A stretch of 33,836 nt of DNA. Source: Enterobacteriaceae bacterium UBA3516. GTDB taxonomy: Bacteria; Pseudomonadota; Gammaproteobacteria; Enterobacterales; Enterobacteriaceae. Shown piece after piece: positions 33,573-33,836 of this stretch; position 1 is the stretch's first letter, and each line of letters starts with the position of its first letter. The notes below the pieces were generated by a model. The model ran no database searches. It saw nothing but the letters and a program-made list of their open reading frames with translations, and was not told the DNA's origin. The position numbers were made by a program, and so were the translations under genes. The DNA lies in assembly GCA_002377245.1 (NCBI GenBank), contig DFPL01000019.1, forward strand, positions 1 through 33,836. The letters run 5' to 3'.

Positions 33573-33836
33573 TCAGGAATTCGTAATATTCAGCGCTTTG
33601 CGCAGAATAAACGGACAGACAATTAAAAAAGCGTATTCTGGACTAAAGATCGAACCGGTAAAAAACAACGATATCGGAGTAAAGAGATAAAGCTGAACAC
33701 GATAATTCTGATTATCACCAAATGCGTTCAACATCATCTTTACAACTTTGAACAGATACCACGCGGTTAATATTACAGCGAACCACGAAAAATAAATAAT
33801 TAACAGATACAGGCCATTGTCTATGGTTTTACCGAC
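33573..33836 (-). CDS. wcaD: Putative colanic acid polymerase WcaD, C-terminal part
   Basis: The frame runs open from the window edge to TGA at 33573-33575, encoding 87 residues that end FILRKALNITNS. Two hydrophobic segments, around LYLLIIYFSWFAVILTAWYL and SLFFTGSIFSPEYAFLIV, fit the last membrane helices of the polytopic WcaD polymerase. Position immediately before wcaE agrees with the colanic acid operon order. The main part of the gene is outside the window, so completeness cannot be judged. Confidence 0.88.
   Translation of the reverse strand, partial: VGKTIDNGLYLLIIYFSWFAVILTAWYLFKVVKMMLNAFGDNQNYRVQLYLFTPISLFFTGSIFSPEYAFLIVCPFILRKALNITNS

Overview
The window is chromosomal DNA from a member of the Enterobacteriaceae, most like Enterobacter or a close relative (Lelliottia, Leclercia). 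It spans two neighbouring surface-polysaccharide loci. The evidence is the gene order wcaD-E-F-gmd-fcl-gmm-wcaI-manC-cpsG-wcaJ-wzxC-wcaK-L-M-galF, then an O-antigen block, then gnd-ugd and the tail of a convergent UDP-glucuronate 4-epimerase-like gene. E. coli lacks that last gene at this place. Everything except the first 126 bases is on the minus strand, so transcription runs from high to low coordinates. No tRNA, rRNA, CRISPR array, insertion sequence or prophage gene was seen.

Region 1 (33836 down to 18344) is the distal colanic acid (M-antigen) operon. It makes GDP-L-fucose (cpsG, manC, gmd, fcl), loads the first glucose on undecaprenyl phosphate (wcaJ), assembles and decorates the repeat (wcaE, wcaF, wcaI, wcaK, wcaL), flips it (wzxC) and polymerises it (wcaD, partial). 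Most genes are tightly packed. The four larger gaps carry palindromes, three of which look like REP elements. Region 2 (18343 to 16860) is galF with a candidate promoter, followed by 413 gene-free bases that hold an inverted repeat, direct repeats, a candidate promoter and a JUMPstart element with an ops site (RfaH control).

Region 3 (16859 to 3122) is an O-antigen locus of the ABC-transporter type. It has rmlBADC for dTDP-L-rhamnose, one family-2 glycosyltransferase, Wzm and a Wzt with a C-terminal carbohydrate-binding extension. It also has a 1308-residue protein joining a methyltransferase, a possible kinase-like segment, a heptad-repeat coiled coil and two glycosyltransferase domains. A GtrA/GtrB/large-membrane-glycosyltransferase module closes the block. 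No wzx, wzy or wzz for the O-antigen is present. I infer a rhamnose-based polymer made on a lipid carrier in the cytoplasm, capped and length-controlled by the fusion protein, exported by Wzm/Wzt, and given a side sugar in the periplasm by the Gtr-type module. Region 4 (3121 to 1) holds gnd and ugd with their terminators.

The two most notable observations follow. First, the fusion protein seems to combine in one chain the terminator, ruler and polymerase roles that are split between WbdD and WbdA in E. coli O9a. Its ruler segment is encoded by tandem 21-base units. Second, RmlB has lost both residues of its YxxxK catalytic pair (Cys167 and Asn171), so rhamnose supply may depend on a paralogue elsewhere, or the O-antigen may be impaired.
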